A stretch of DNA of 64,000 nt from Pseudonocardia sp. HH130629-09. Its GTDB lineage: Bacteria > Actinomycetota > Actinomycetes > Mycobacteriales > Pseudonocardiaceae. Below the pieces are notes generated by a model. It was given only the letters and a program-made list of their open reading frames with translations. It was not told where the DNA came from and searched no databases. Each line of letters opens with the position of its first letter. Position 1 is the first letter of the stretch. The stretch lies in NCBI RefSeq assembly GCF_001294645.1, contig NZ_CP011868.1, forward strand, positions 4,774,001 through 4,838,000, given 5' to 3'. Shown here piece after piece: positions 35,339 through 44,991 of this stretch. The translations under genes were made by a program, and so were the position numbers.

Positions 35339-36447
35339 TCGTGCCGGTCGTCGTCGCACTCCTGCTGGGGACGGCGGGTCAGGTCCTGGCCGCCCCCGCC
35401 GCGGAGCCGGTCACCTCGGGCATCGACGCGGCACGGGTGCCGGAGGCGGCGCGGCCCTACCTCGACCTGGTCACGGAGCTGACCTCGCAGGGCTGCCCGG
35501 AGCTGCCGCCGGCCTGGGTGGTCGCACAGGTGCAGGCGGAGTCGGGCTGGGACCCGGAGCTGCGCACCGGAACCGCCGCCGGCCTGCTGCAGGTCTCGGA
35601 ACGGACCTGGGTCGCGGCCGGCGGCGCACCCTGGCCGGACGCGGCGCTCACCGAGCCGGAGGGGCACCTGCGCGTCGCCGTGCCGTGGCTCTGCTCGACG
35701 CTGCGCGCCGCCGCCGGGTATCTCGCGACGACCCCGAAGGACGTCCCGGTGCTCGACGCGATGCTGGTCTGCCACATCGCGGGCTGTAGCCGGGTCACCG
35801 GGTCGAGGTCGGGGGTGCCGGCGGCAGGGGAGGCGAACTGCTCGCAGGCGTGCGCGTCGGCGATCCGGCGCTACCTCGACGCGGTGCACGGCTTCGTCGC
35901 CGACTACTCCGGCACGACGGCCGTCGACGACCGCGAGTCGTCCCCGCCACCGCCGCAGAAGGCCGCCCCGGCGAAGGACGCCGCGTCGGTGCCGGCGCCC
36001 GCCTGGACCGGCGGTGCGACGGGGTGCCACGAACCCGACCCGGTGCGCTCCGACGGCTGTCTCACCGGCGCGTCGAAGCACGGCCTCGATGCCGTCGAAG
36101 CGGTGTTCGGCCCGACGATCGAGACGGTCGGCTGTTGGGACGAGCACCTGCAGAACCCGCGGTCGGACCATCCGAAGGGCAAGGCCTGCGACGTGTTCAC
36201 CGGGAAGGCCGGGGCGTTCGCGAAGGGCGCCGACCTCGACGAGGGCTGGGCGATCGCCCACTGGCTGGAACGCAACGCAGCCCCGCTGAAGGTCAAGTAC
36301 CTGATCTGGCAGGGCCGCTACTGGGACCCCTCGGTGCGCGCCGACGGCTCCGGCTGGGGCCGTCGCTACACCGGCGGCGGGGTCTACGACACCGCCGACG
36401 CGACCGGCGGCCACTACGACCACATCCACATCAGCTTCGCGGAGTGA
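35323..36447 (+). CDS. Secreted lytic transglycosylase with C-terminal ARB_07466-like domain
   Basis: 374 residues from GTG 35323. A signal peptide (LLIVPVVVALLLGTAGQVLA) precedes an SLT-like domain (about 45-190) with WVVAQVQAESGWDPELRTGTAAGLLQV, where Glu in QAESGWDP is the likely catalytic acid. A Pro-rich linker (SSPPPPQKAAPAKD) leads to a C-terminal domain (about 225-374) with SDHPKGKACDVF and HYDHIHISF, His/Asp-rich motifs of the ARB_07466-like fold related to D-Ala-D-Ala carboxypeptidases. It would cut or reshape peptidoglycan outside the membrane. Several Cys suggest disulfides. Overlap with the P-loop-like gene suggests a joint role in passing something through the wall. Confidence 0.8.
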   Translation: MRALLIVPVVVALLLGTAGQVLAAPAAEPVTSGIDAARVPEAARPYLDLVTELTSQGCPELPPAWVVAQVQAESGWDPELRTGTAAGLLQVSERTWVAAGGAPWPDAALTEPEGHLRVAVPWLCSTLRAAAGYLATTPKDVPVLDAMLVCHIAGCSRVTGSRSGVPAAGEANCSQACASAIRRYLDAVHGFVADYSGTTAVDDRESSPPPPQKAAPAKDAASVPAPAWTGGATGCHEPDPVRSDGCLTGASKHGLDAVEAVFGPTIETVGCWDEHLQNPRSDHPKGKACDVFTGKAGAFAKGADLDEGWAIAHWLERNAAPLKVKYLIWQGRYWDPSVRADGSGWGRRYTGGGVYDTADATGGHYDHIHISFAE

Positions 36448-36451
36448 CCCC

Positions 36452-37018
36452 GTGCGACGTTCCCTGCCGCTGCTCGTGCTCGCCGCGGTCCTCGCGGTGC
36501 CCCTGGCCCTGCTGGTGCCCGCGCTGCTGCCCCGACCGCCGTCGCAGGCGGTGCTGACCTCGGCCGACCGGGACGCCCTCGGCGATCCCGGCCCCGTCCG
36601 CGGACCGGAGCCGGCCGTGCCGGCGACGCGGCCCGCGTCGCCCGGGGCGGTGGCGCGCGCCTACCTCGTCGCCGCGCACGGCACCGGTGCCGACGCGGCC
36701 GGGGGCACCACCCTCGACGGCACCCCGTACGCGCTGCCCGGCAGCCCCGCCGCCGCCGGAGCGCCCGTCCTCGCCCCGCCGCCACCCGGTTCGGGCCGGA
36801 CCGCCGAGGTCGAGGACCTCGACGAGAGCGCCACCGACTGGGCCCGCGGACGCACGGCGCTCGTCGCGACCGTCCGCACGACGACGGTCGGGCCCGGCGC
36901 GGCACCGGAGGTCCGCCGCTGGCGCACCCGGGTGGTCCTGGCGCTCGACGCGGCGGGCCACTGGCTGGTCACCGCCGACACCCCCATCACCACCGACACC
37001 CCCGATGTGGACGACTGA
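36452..37018 (+). CDS. Signal-anchored envelope protein, unknown function
   Basis: 188 residues from GTG 36452; GGAG lies 7 bases upstream and the previous gene ends only 4 bases before it. One N-terminal helix (LPLLVLAAVLAVPLALLVPALL) anchors or exports it. The rest is extracytoplasmic: a Pro-rich spacer, then GAVARAYLVAAHGTGADAA near residue 55 and a strand-rich part (RTALVATVRTTTVGPG, RVVLALDAAGHWLVTADTP). This layout resembles anchored NTF2/VirB8-like subunits of secretion-like systems, but I cannot name a family. Confidence 0.65.
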   Translation: MRRSLPLLVLAAVLAVPLALLVPALLPRPPSQAVLTSADRDALGDPGPVRGPEPAVPATRPASPGAVARAYLVAAHGTGADAAGGTTLDGTPYALPGSPAAAGAPVLAPPPPGSGRTAEVEDLDESATDWARGRTALVATVRTTTVGPGAAPEVRRWRTRVVLALDAAGHWLVTADTPITTDTPDVDD

Positions 37019-37042
37019 CGTGACCGAACCTTGGAGTGGGCG

Positions 37043-38539
<1,497 letters not shown>

Positions 38540-38751
38540 CCGGGCGGCCCCCACCCGAGGATGATCACCGGTTGGGGAGTGCGGAGGTGCGCAGGACGGC
38601 CTCTCCGCTCCACAGCGGTCGATCATGCAGCCACCTCGCGGGGCGCTCCGGCCCGGTGCACGGTGCGCGGTGGCCCGGGCCTCTCAGCTCCCCCACAGCC
38701 GGCCGCTCCTAGGCTGCCGCCGACCCGCCGTCGACGATCAAGGAGTGGGTC

Positions 38752-39657
38752 GTGCAGGAGCAGACGGAGCAGGAGCACGACCCCGAGGCCCCGGCGCGTC
38801 GCCGCTGGCCCGCGGTCGTCGGCCTCGTGGCGGGTCTGGCCGTACTGGCCGGGATCGTCACGGTCGCCGTGGAACCGTCCCTGCTCACCGGCTCGCCCTC
38901 CTCGACCCCCGCACCGGCGGCCCCGCCGTCGCCGGGCGGGATGCACGACCAGGAGCGGCCCACCGAGGTCGGTGAGCTCGACCCCGCGTCGCGCTCGGAC
39001 ACCGAGGCGGCCGTGCGCAACGGCTGGCGCCTCACCGACCACGACGAGTTCGACGGCACCGCGCTCGACCGCACGCGCTGGAGCCCGTACACGGGCGAGA
39101 CCACCGGGGGCAACGGCCGGCACCGGGCCGAGAACATCGCGGTCCGCGACGGCGAGCTCGTCCTCACCAGCCGCGGGAGCACCTCCGCCGGGCTGGCCTG
39201 GCGGGGTGGCCAGCAGTACGGCCGCTGGGAGATCCGGGCGAAGACGAACCCCGGCGTCGGCTACGGCGACGTCGCGCTGCTCTGGCCGGACGCCGAGGAC
39301 TGGCCCGAGGGCGGCGAGCTCAACTTCATGGAGATCCCGAAGCCCGAGCGGAACGAGACGCACACGATCGTCCACTACGGCGAGGACAACAGCCAGGTCG
39401 GCAAGACAATCCGTGGCGACTTCACGCAGTGGCACACCTACGCCGTCGAGTGGCTGCCCGACCGGGTCGTGTTCTACATCGACGGCGCCGAGGTCTTCCG
39501 CACCACCGATCCGGAGCAGATCCCGCCACGGTCGATGCACCTGGCGATGCAGCAGGACATCGGCCCCTACGGCGACGACTGGATCCCGGCGCCGGACGCG
39601 ACCTCGCCGGAGACGCTGGACTTCCAGGTCGACTGGGTCCGCATCTACGCGCCCTGA
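38752..39657 (+). CDS. Membrane-anchored GH16 glycoside hydrolase-like protein with altered catalytic motif
   Basis: 301 residues from GTG 38752, with AAGGAG upstream. An acidic cytoplasmic tail, one helix (WPAVVGLVAGLAVLAGIVTVAV) and a Pro/Ser spacer precede the GH16 domain (about 95-301: WRLTDHDEFDGTALDRTRW, YGRWEIRAKTN, WLPDRVVFYIDGAEVF). The catalytic motif is Glu189-Leu-Asn191-Phe-Met-Glu194; the usual middle Asp is Asn. The two glutamates remain, so residual activity or a glycan-binding role are both possible. It follows the first GH16 gene on the same strand and is probably its diverged paralogue. Confidence 0.82.
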   Translation: MQEQTEQEHDPEAPARRRWPAVVGLVAGLAVLAGIVTVAVEPSLLTGSPSSTPAPAAPPSPGGMHDQERPTEVGELDPASRSDTEAAVRNGWRLTDHDEFDGTALDRTRWSPYTGETTGGNGRHRAENIAVRDGELVLTSRGSTSAGLAWRGGQQYGRWEIRAKTNPGVGYGDVALLWPDAEDWPEGGELNFMEIPKPERNETHTIVHYGEDNSQVGKTIRGDFTQWHTYAVEWLPDRVVFYIDGAEVFRTTDPEQIPPRSMHLAMQQDIGPYGDDWIPAPDATSPETLDFQVDWVRIYAP

Positions 39658-39697
39658 CCCGCTCGGCGGCGGGACGGGTGTGACTGGGGAAAGAAGG

Positions 39698-39727
39698 AGG
39701 CCCCGGACCCTGTGGGGTCCGGGGCCT
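39698..39727 (+). terminator. Strong terminator, 13-bp stem
   Basis: AGGCCCCGGACCC (39698-39710) pairs perfectly with GGGTCCGGGGCCT (39715-39727), loop TGTG, followed by TCTCCT. It ends the GH16 transcript, and could also serve the convergent permease gene. Confidence 0.85.
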
Positions 39728-39779
39728 TCTCCTGTCCCGAACTGACGCGCCGCTCCCACCACGAAGCGACCTCTGTAAG

Positions 39780-39807
39780 TTAGCGCAGCCTTGCCTAAGT
39801 AGGCAAG
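39780..39807. promoter_or_regulatory. Orphan DtxR/IdeR-like iron box with overlapping perfect palindrome
   Basis: Bases 39780-39798 (TTAGCGCAGCCTTGCCTAA) match the consensus TTAGGTTAGGCTAACCTAA at about 15 of 19 positions. Overlapping it, CTTGCCTA-AG-TAGGCAAG (39790-39807) is a perfect 8-2-8 palindrome. It lies between two convergent genes, with no gene start beside it. Confidence 0.6.
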
Positions 39808-39825
39808 AGTGGTGGGCGGAAAGTT

Positions 39826-41259
39826 CTAACCGAGCAGCTCCCGCAACGGTCCCACGCCGAAGTACCCCACGAACAGCACCGCCACCACCCACATCAGGGG
39901 GTGGACCTGCTTCCCGCGCCCGGTGGCCGCCGCGAGCGCGACATAGCTGACGAACCCGGCGCCGATGCCGTTGGCGATCGAGTAGGTGAACGGCATGACG
40001 GTGATCGTCAGGAACACCGGGATCGCGGTGCGCAGGTCGTCGAGCGAGACCGAGGTGATCTGGCGGAACATCAGCGCGCCGACGACGACCAGCGCCGGGG
40101 CGGCGGCCTCGACCGGGACGATCGAGTACAGCGGCGTGAAGAACATCGCCAGCAGGAACAACAGACCGGTCAGGACGTTCGCCAGCCCCGTCCGCGCGCC
40201 CTCGGCGATACCGGCCGCGGACTCGACGAAGATCGTGTTCGACGATGCGGACCCCACACCACCGGCGACCGCGCCCGCACCCTCGACGACCAGCGCCTTC
40301 CCGACGTTCGGGAGCTTGTCGTCGGAGTCGGTCAGGCCCGCCTGGCGACCGAGGCCGGTGAGCGTGCCCATGGCGTCGAAGAAGTTCGCCAGCACCAGGG
40401 TGAAGATCAGCAGGACGACGGTGATGATGTCGAGCCGGGTGAAGGCGCCGAGCGAGACCTGGCCGACGAGCGACAGGTCCGGCAGCCCGACGATCCGGTC
40501 CGGGATGGCGGGCACCGCGAGCGACCAGCCGCCGGGGTTGGTCGGGCCACCGGGGCCGACCCGCACGATCGCCTCGACGACGATCGCGATGATGGTGTTG
40601 ACCACGACGCCGATCAGGATGCCCGCCCGCACGCCGCGGGCGACCAGCACGCCGACGATGATCAGCCCGACGACGAACACGAACGTCGGCCACGAGGCGA
40701 TGGAGCCGCCGGTGCCCAGGCCGACCGGGACCGTGGTGTTGGCCGCGTCGGGCAGGCGGCGGACGAAGCCGGAGTCGACCAGGCCGATCAGCGCGATGAA
40801 CGCGCCGATGCCGACCGCGATCGCCGTCTTGAGTTCGGTGGGGACGGCGTTGAACACCGCCGTCCGGAAGCCGGTCAGGGCGAGGATCACGATGATGATG
40901 CCGTTGATGACGACCAGGCCCATCGCCTCGGGCCAGGTCATCATCGGCGCGATGGTCACGGCCAGCAGGGTGTTGATCCCCAGGCCGGTGGCGATCGCGA
41001 ACGGGTAGTTCGCGATCACGCCGAAGAGGATCGTCATCACGCCTGCGACCAGGGCGGTCACCGCGGCGACCTGGGCGACCGGGAGGATCCCGCCCAGCGC
41101 GTCGGCCTTGGCCGACGGGTCTCCCGGCGTGACGCTGCCGAGGATCAGCGGGTTCAGGACGATGATGTAGGCCATCGCCATGAACGTGACGAGTCCCCCG
41201 CGCAGTTCGCGGGAGACGGTGGAGCCGCGTTCGGACACGCGGAACAGGCGCTCGATCAC
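39826..41259 (-). CDS. AzgA/PbuG-type purine (hypoxanthine/guanine) permease, NCS2 family
   Basis: 477 residues, about twelve to fourteen helices. The N-terminus (ELRGGLVTFMAMAYIIVLNPLIL) and IANYPFAIATGLGINTLLA are diagnostic of the AzgA branch, as is LVLANFFDAMGTLTGLGRQAGL before the substrate helices and GSASSNTIFVESAAGIAEGARTG. The family imports hypoxanthine, guanine or adenine with protons. ATG 41259 is the family start. It is divergent from the DUF2530 gene and convergent with the second GH16 gene. Confidence 0.92.
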   Translation of the reverse strand: MIERLFRVSERGSTVSRELRGGLVTFMAMAYIIVLNPLILGSVTPGDPSAKADALGGILPVAQVAAVTALVAGVMTILFGVIANYPFAIATGLGINTLLAVTIAPMMTWPEAMGLVVINGIIIVILALTGFRTAVFNAVPTELKTAIAVGIGAFIALIGLVDSGFVRRLPDAANTTVPVGLGTGGSIASWPTFVFVVGLIIVGVLVARGVRAGILIGVVVNTIIAIVVEAIVRVGPGGPTNPGGWSLAVPAIPDRIVGLPDLSLVGQVSLGAFTRLDIITVVLLIFTLVLANFFDAMGTLTGLGRQAGLTDSDDKLPNVGKALVVEGAGAVAGGVGSASSNTIFVESAAGIAEGARTGLANVLTGLLFLLAMFFTPLYSIVPVEAAAPALVVVGALMFRQITSVSLDDLRTAIPVFLTITVMPFTYSIANGIGAGFVSYVALAAATGRGKQVHPLMWVVAVLFVGYFGVGPLRELLG

Positions 41260-41324
41260 GGCGACACCCTAGACGCGGCGCAACGCTGCGGGTTCCGTCC
41301 GTGCACCGTTTAGGCTACGGCCCC

Positions 41325-41633
41325 GTGACGGCCCACGAGAGCGAGCGCGCGAGCGATCCACCGCCCCCGCCGCCCTTGCCGGCGCGCTTCTACGAGTCCC
41401 CGCCGGTGATCCTCGGCGGGATGCTGCTGTGGGCGATCGGCGCGGGCGTCGCCGCCGTGTTCGCGATGGTCACCGGCTCCGGGTTCGACCCCGCGAACGG
41501 TGCCGGCGCCTGGTTCTGGACCTGCGTGGCCGGGACCGGGGTGGGCCTATTCGGGGCCGCGGTGTTCTCCGCGCAACGGGCCGCGGCCCGGCGCGGGGAC
41601 AGGTCGGCACAGCGCGGCGTCGAGCCGAGGTAG
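41325..41633 (+). CDS. DUF2530 family two-helix membrane protein
   Basis: 102 residues from GTG 41325, seven bases after TAGGCT, a leaderless start. The N-terminal Pro-rich run (PPPPPPLPARFYESPPVI) precedes two helices (GGMLLWAIGAGVAAVFAMVTG and WFWTCVAGTGVGLFGAAVF) and a basic tail (RRGDRSAQRG). This pattern is the actinobacterial DUF2530 family. No function is known. It is followed 17 bases later by an SDR gene with its own TAGGCT box. Confidence 0.75.
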   Translation: MTAHESERASDPPPPPPLPARFYESPPVILGGMLLWAIGAGVAAVFAMVTGSGFDPANGAGAWFWTCVAGTGVGLFGAAVFSAQRAAARRGDRSAQRGVEPR

Positions 41634-41650
41634 GTCATAGGCTCGACGGC

Positions 41651-42388
41651 ATGACCGCGAACGACCGTCCGACCGCCGTCGTCACCGGCGCCTCCTCCGG
41701 GATCGGCGCCGCCACGGCCCGCGCACTCGGGGCCGCGGGCTTCCACGTGGTGCTGGGAGCCCGCCGGGTGGAGCGCTGCGAGGAGATCGCGAAGGAGATC
41801 GACGGGACCGCACTGTCCCTCGACGTCACCGACCGGGAGTCCGTCCGCGCGTTCGCCGATGCGGTGCCCGAGGCGAAGCTGCTGGTCAACAACGCCGGCG
41901 GCGCGAAGGGCCTGGAGCCCGTCGCGGACGCCGACGAGGACGACTGGCGCTGGATGTGGGAGACCAACGTCGCCGGCACGCTGCGCCTCACCCAGGCGTT
42001 CCTGCCGAAGCTGCGGGCCTCGGGCGACGGGCACATCGTCACCGTGACCTCGATCGCCGCGCTGGACTTCTACGACAACGGCGCCGGCTACACCGGCGCC
42101 AAGCACGCCCAGGCGATGCTGCACCGCACCCTGCGCGGGGAGCTGCTCGGCGAGCCGATCCGGATCACCGAGATCTGCCCCGGCATGGTGGAGACGGAGT
42201 TCTCGCAGGTGCGTCTCGGCGACGCCGAGAAGGCGGCGAAGGTCTACGAGGGCCTGACCCCGCTGACCGCCGACGACGTCGCCGACACGATCGTCTTCGC
42301 CGCGACCCGGCCGTCGCACGTCAACCTGGACCAGATCGTGCTCAAGCCGCGCGACCAGGCGTCGGGCACCCGGCGGCACCGTCGCTAG
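41651..42388 (+). CDS. Short-chain dehydrogenase/reductase (YdfG-like)
   Basis: 245 residues from ATG 41651. Classical SDR: TGASSGIGAATARAL binds NAD(P), NNAGG follows, and the catalytic residues are Ser in VTSIAALD, with YTGAKHA giving Tyr and Lys. ICPGMVETEF is the usual post-catalytic segment. The Arg after the first strand (GARRVERCE) suggests NADP. Substrate is probably a 3-hydroxy acid such as serine or 3-hydroxypropionate if truly YdfG-like. A TAGGCT box lies 7 bases before the ATG. Its stop overlaps that of the small convergent gene. Confidence 0.9.
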   Translation: MTANDRPTAVVTGASSGIGAATARALGAAGFHVVLGARRVERCEEIAKEIDGTALSLDVTDRESVRAFADAVPEAKLLVNNAGGAKGLEPVADADEDDWRWMWETNVAGTLRLTQAFLPKLRASGDGHIVTVTSIAALDFYDNGAGYTGAKHAQAMLHRTLRGELLGEPIRITEICPGMVETEFSQVRLGDAEKAAKVYEGLTPLTADDVADTIVFAATRPSHVNLDQIVLKPRDQASGTRRHRR

Positions 42389-42564
42389 AGGGTCTCCTCC
42401 GACCGGCGGTTCTCGTCGGCGTCGTCGCCGGGGCTCTCGCCCCGGACGGCGCCGGCGATCCGCTCCTCGGACTCGCCCAGGATCTGCGCGGCGTCGGGAT
42501 CGGTGCCCTCCTCCTCCGGCAGCGGGGTGGATCGGCTGGCGGCGCGGTCGTCGGGAACGCTCAT
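42385..42564 (-). CDS. Small acidic protein (59 residues), conserved actinobacterial type
   Basis: ATG 42564 to TAG 42385; MSVPDDRAASRSTPLPEEEG opens a 59-residue protein with nearly a third Asp/Glu. The segment ILGESEERIAG and the ending ENRRSEETL resemble small acidic proteins common in actinobacteria, from memory. Third codon positions are almost all G or C, which supports coding. Its stop codon overlaps the stop of the convergent SDR gene by three bases. It starts 17 bases after the L,D-transpeptidase stop on the same strand, so it may be cotranscribed. Confidence 0.75.
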   Translation of the reverse strand: MSVPDDRAASRSTPLPEEEGTDPDAAQILGESEERIAGAVRGESPGDDADENRRSEETL

Positions 42565-42580
42565 GCCCAGCGGGTACCCG

Positions 42581-43786
42581 CTAGGACAGCGCCGACAACC
42601 CCTTCCACTTGTCCCAGGACAGCGTCCAGTCCCAGAGGTCGCCGTCGCGGGCGGAGAGCTGCACCGGCGTGCCGGTGACCTCGACCGGGTCGCCGTAGAG
42701 GACGGTGTCGTAGTACGCCTTGGCGTTCTCGATCGACAGGTTCACGCAGCCGTGGGTGACGTTCGCGGTGCCCTGCGCGGCGGCCGACACCGGGTTGGCG
42801 TGGATGAACTCGCCGTTGTTGCTCATCCGGACGGCCCACTTCTCGACGACGTCGTAGCCGTACTGCGCGGACACCATCCGCTTGTCGGTGAACTTCTCGG
42901 TGACGACGTGGATGCCCGAGCGGGTGTTGCGGTTCGGGTCGTCGGCCAGGCCGTAGGACGCCGGGTAGTCCGCGACCTGCTTGCCGTCGCGGATCACGAT
43001 CATCCGGAACGAGCGGGCGTCGGCCTTGACGATCTGGGCGCGGCCGATGGTGAACGAGGTGCTCAGGTCCTCGGCGCCGTAGCTGCCGCCGCCGTAGTCG
43101 ACGCCCTTGAGCGGCGCGTCCACGGTGACCTTCGTGCCCGACGGCCAGTACTCCTTCGGCCGCCAGTGCACGCGCGAGCCGCCGTTCTCGTCGGGCAGCC
43201 AGCCCCACGCGCCCTCGACCTGCTTCGAGGTCGTGACTTTCAGGACCTTCTCGATCGCGGCGCGGTCCTGGACGTGCCGGTCGAACTGGATCTCGATCGG
43301 CGCGGCGATGCCGACGGTGCGGTCGTCGCCGATGTTCAGGGTGCCGCGCACGGTGTGGGCGGGCTTCAGCGTCGCGACGGTGCCCTGCACCGGGGTCGCC
43401 GTGCCGTCCGGGGCGACGGCGCGACCGTGCCAGGTGTAGGTGGTGGCGAAGTCCAGGTCACCGCTGCTGGTCCAGGTCGTGCGGTCCGGGGACAGTGCGC
43501 CGTCGACGGCGTCGCCGTACGGGTCGGTGAGCGACACCCCGTCCAGCGTGCCGCCCGCCGTGCGGACCGACACCGGCTGCGCCGGGTTCGCCGTCGCCGC
43601 CGAGACGGTGTCGGTACCCGCTCCGCCTGCGCTGCGCACGGGCGGCTGGTAGCTCACCTGCGGCCCGGCCGGGGGCGGTGCGGCTTGCGGCGCCGCCGGG
43701 TCCTGCGGCGAGGCCGCCAGGGCCACAGCCCCGACGATGCCCAGCGCGCCGATCAGCGCCACCACGACGATCAGTACCCGTCGCAA
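42581..43786 (-). CDS. L,D-transpeptidase (Ig-like domains plus YkuD catalytic domain)
   Basis: 401 residues. It forms 3-3 peptidoglycan cross-links outside the membrane. A signal/anchor helix (LIVVVALIGALGIVGAVALAA) is followed by a Pro-rich spacer, two Ig-like domains (about 65-260), and the YkuD domain with VTHGCVNLS, where His345 and Cys347 are catalytic. There is no lipobox Cys, unlike mycobacterial LdtMt2. The C-terminal tail DLWDWTLSWDKWKGLSAL resembles the stabilising tail of that group. Confidence 0.95.
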   Translation of the reverse strand: MRRVLIVVVALIGALGIVGAVALAASPQDPAAPQAAPPPAGPQVSYQPPVRSAGGAGTDTVSAATANPAQPVSVRTAGGTLDGVSLTDPYGDAVDGALSPDRTTWTSSGDLDFATTYTWHGRAVAPDGTATPVQGTVATLKPAHTVRGTLNIGDDRTVGIAAPIEIQFDRHVQDRAAIEKVLKVTTSKQVEGAWGWLPDENGGSRVHWRPKEYWPSGTKVTVDAPLKGVDYGGGSYGAEDLSTSFTIGRAQIVKADARSFRMIVIRDGKQVADYPASYGLADDPNRNTRSGIHVVTEKFTDKRMVSAQYGYDVVEKWAVRMSNNGEFIHANPVSAAAQGTANVTHGCVNLSIENAKAYYDTVLYGDPVEVTGTPVQLSARDGDLWDWTLSWDKWKGLSALS

Positions 43787-43918
43787 CCGTTCCCCCGCGT
43801 ACTCGATCTCCTGCGTTGGACACCGACCGTACGCCCGGATCCGGCGCCTCCGACCGGCAGGAGGACGGCACTCCCCCGTGCAGCGTAAGACGAACCGGAC
43901 GCCAGACCACAGAGGGTG

Positions 43919-44968
43919 TCAGACGGCGCAGTTCACCAGCACCGGTTCGGGGTGCAGGGTCACGTCGAACCGCTCGGCGACGCCGCTCTGGACCTCCCGG
44001 GCCAGGGCCAGCAGGTCGGCCGTCGTCCCGCCTCCGCGGTGGGTCAGGGCCAGGACGTGCCGGGTGGACAGCGACACCCGCCCGCCGGGGCCGGCGTGCC
44101 CGCGGCCGAATCCCGCGTTCTGGATCAGCCCGGCGGCGCTGAGCTTGACCCGGCCCTCCCCCGCGGGCCAGGCGGCCAGCCCGTCGACCTGCGGCGCGCG
44201 GTCGACGGGCAGGATCGGGTTGGTGAAGAACGAGCCGGCCGACCAGGTGTCGTGATCGTCGGCGTCGAGGACCATGCCCTTCCCGCGACGCAGCGCGAGC
44301 ACCGCCTCGCGGACGGCGGCCGGGTCGGTCCGCGTCTCCGGATCGACGCCGAGGGTGCGGGCGAGCTCGCCGTAGCGGATCGGGGCGGAGCGGCCGTCGG
44401 CCTGCAGGGCGAGGCGCACCCGCAGGACGATCGCGTCGTCGTTGCCCTTGAGGATGCTGGTGCGGTAAGCGAGCCCCAGGTCCGAGTCGGGCACGTGCTC
44501 GCGGACGGTCCCGGTGCGCCGGTCGTAGAGGTCGACGTCGACGAGCAGGTCGGCGACCTCGACGCCGTAGGCGCCCACGTTCTGGACCGGGGTCGCGCCG
44601 GTCCGCCCGGGGATCCCGGACAGGCACTCCAGCCCGCCGAGCCCGTCGGCGACGGTGCCGGCCACCAGCTCGTCCCAGTCGACGCCCGCCTCGACGGTCA
44701 GCAGCACCCGGTCGCCGTCGCGCTCGTGGCGGACACCCTGCCCGGCGATCAGCACGGCGGTGCCGTCGAACCCGGCGTCGGCGACGACGAGGTTCGACCC
44801 GCCGCCCACCAGCAGCACCCGCTCCCCCGCCCGGTCGGCGCCGGCCACCGCCTCGACCACCTCGGCCGCGCCCTCGGTGCGCACGATGCGGGAGGCCGGT
44901 CCACCGAGACGCAGTGTGGTGTGCGCGCTGAGCATCGGGTCGACCGTCGTCGGAGCGGGGGAACTCAC
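43919..44968 (-). CDS. murB: UDP-N-acetylenolpyruvoylglucosamine reductase
   Basis: 349 residues from GTG 44968; TACCGT a few bases upstream indicates a leaderless start. MurB reduces the enolpyruvyl group to make UDP-MurNAc, a cytoplasmic step of wall synthesis. FAD contacts are seen in TLRLGGPASRIV and LLVGGGSNLVVAD; SGIPGRTGATPVQNVGAYG is the family signature; the catalytic Ser lies in AGSFFTNPI and the catalytic Glu in the HPEPVLV tail. The divergent DUF2505 gene starts only 23 bases away, so the two promoters overlap. Confidence 0.95.
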   Translation of the reverse strand: MSSPAPTTVDPMLSAHTTLRLGGPASRIVRTEGAAEVVEAVAGADRAGERVLLVGGGSNLVVADAGFDGTAVLIAGQGVRHERDGDRVLLTVEAGVDWDELVAGTVADGLGGLECLSGIPGRTGATPVQNVGAYGVEVADLLVDVDLYDRRTGTVREHVPDSDLGLAYRTSILKGNDDAIVLRVRLALQADGRSAPIRYGELARTLGVDPETRTDPAAVREAVLALRRGKGMVLDADDHDTWSAGSFFTNPILPVDRAPQVDGLAAWPAGEGRVKLSAAGLIQNAGFGRGHAGPGGRVSLSTRHVLALTHRGGGTTADLLALAREVQSGVAERFDVTLHPEPVLVNCAV

Positions 44969-44991
44969 GACCGCAACGGTAGCCTTCGCCC

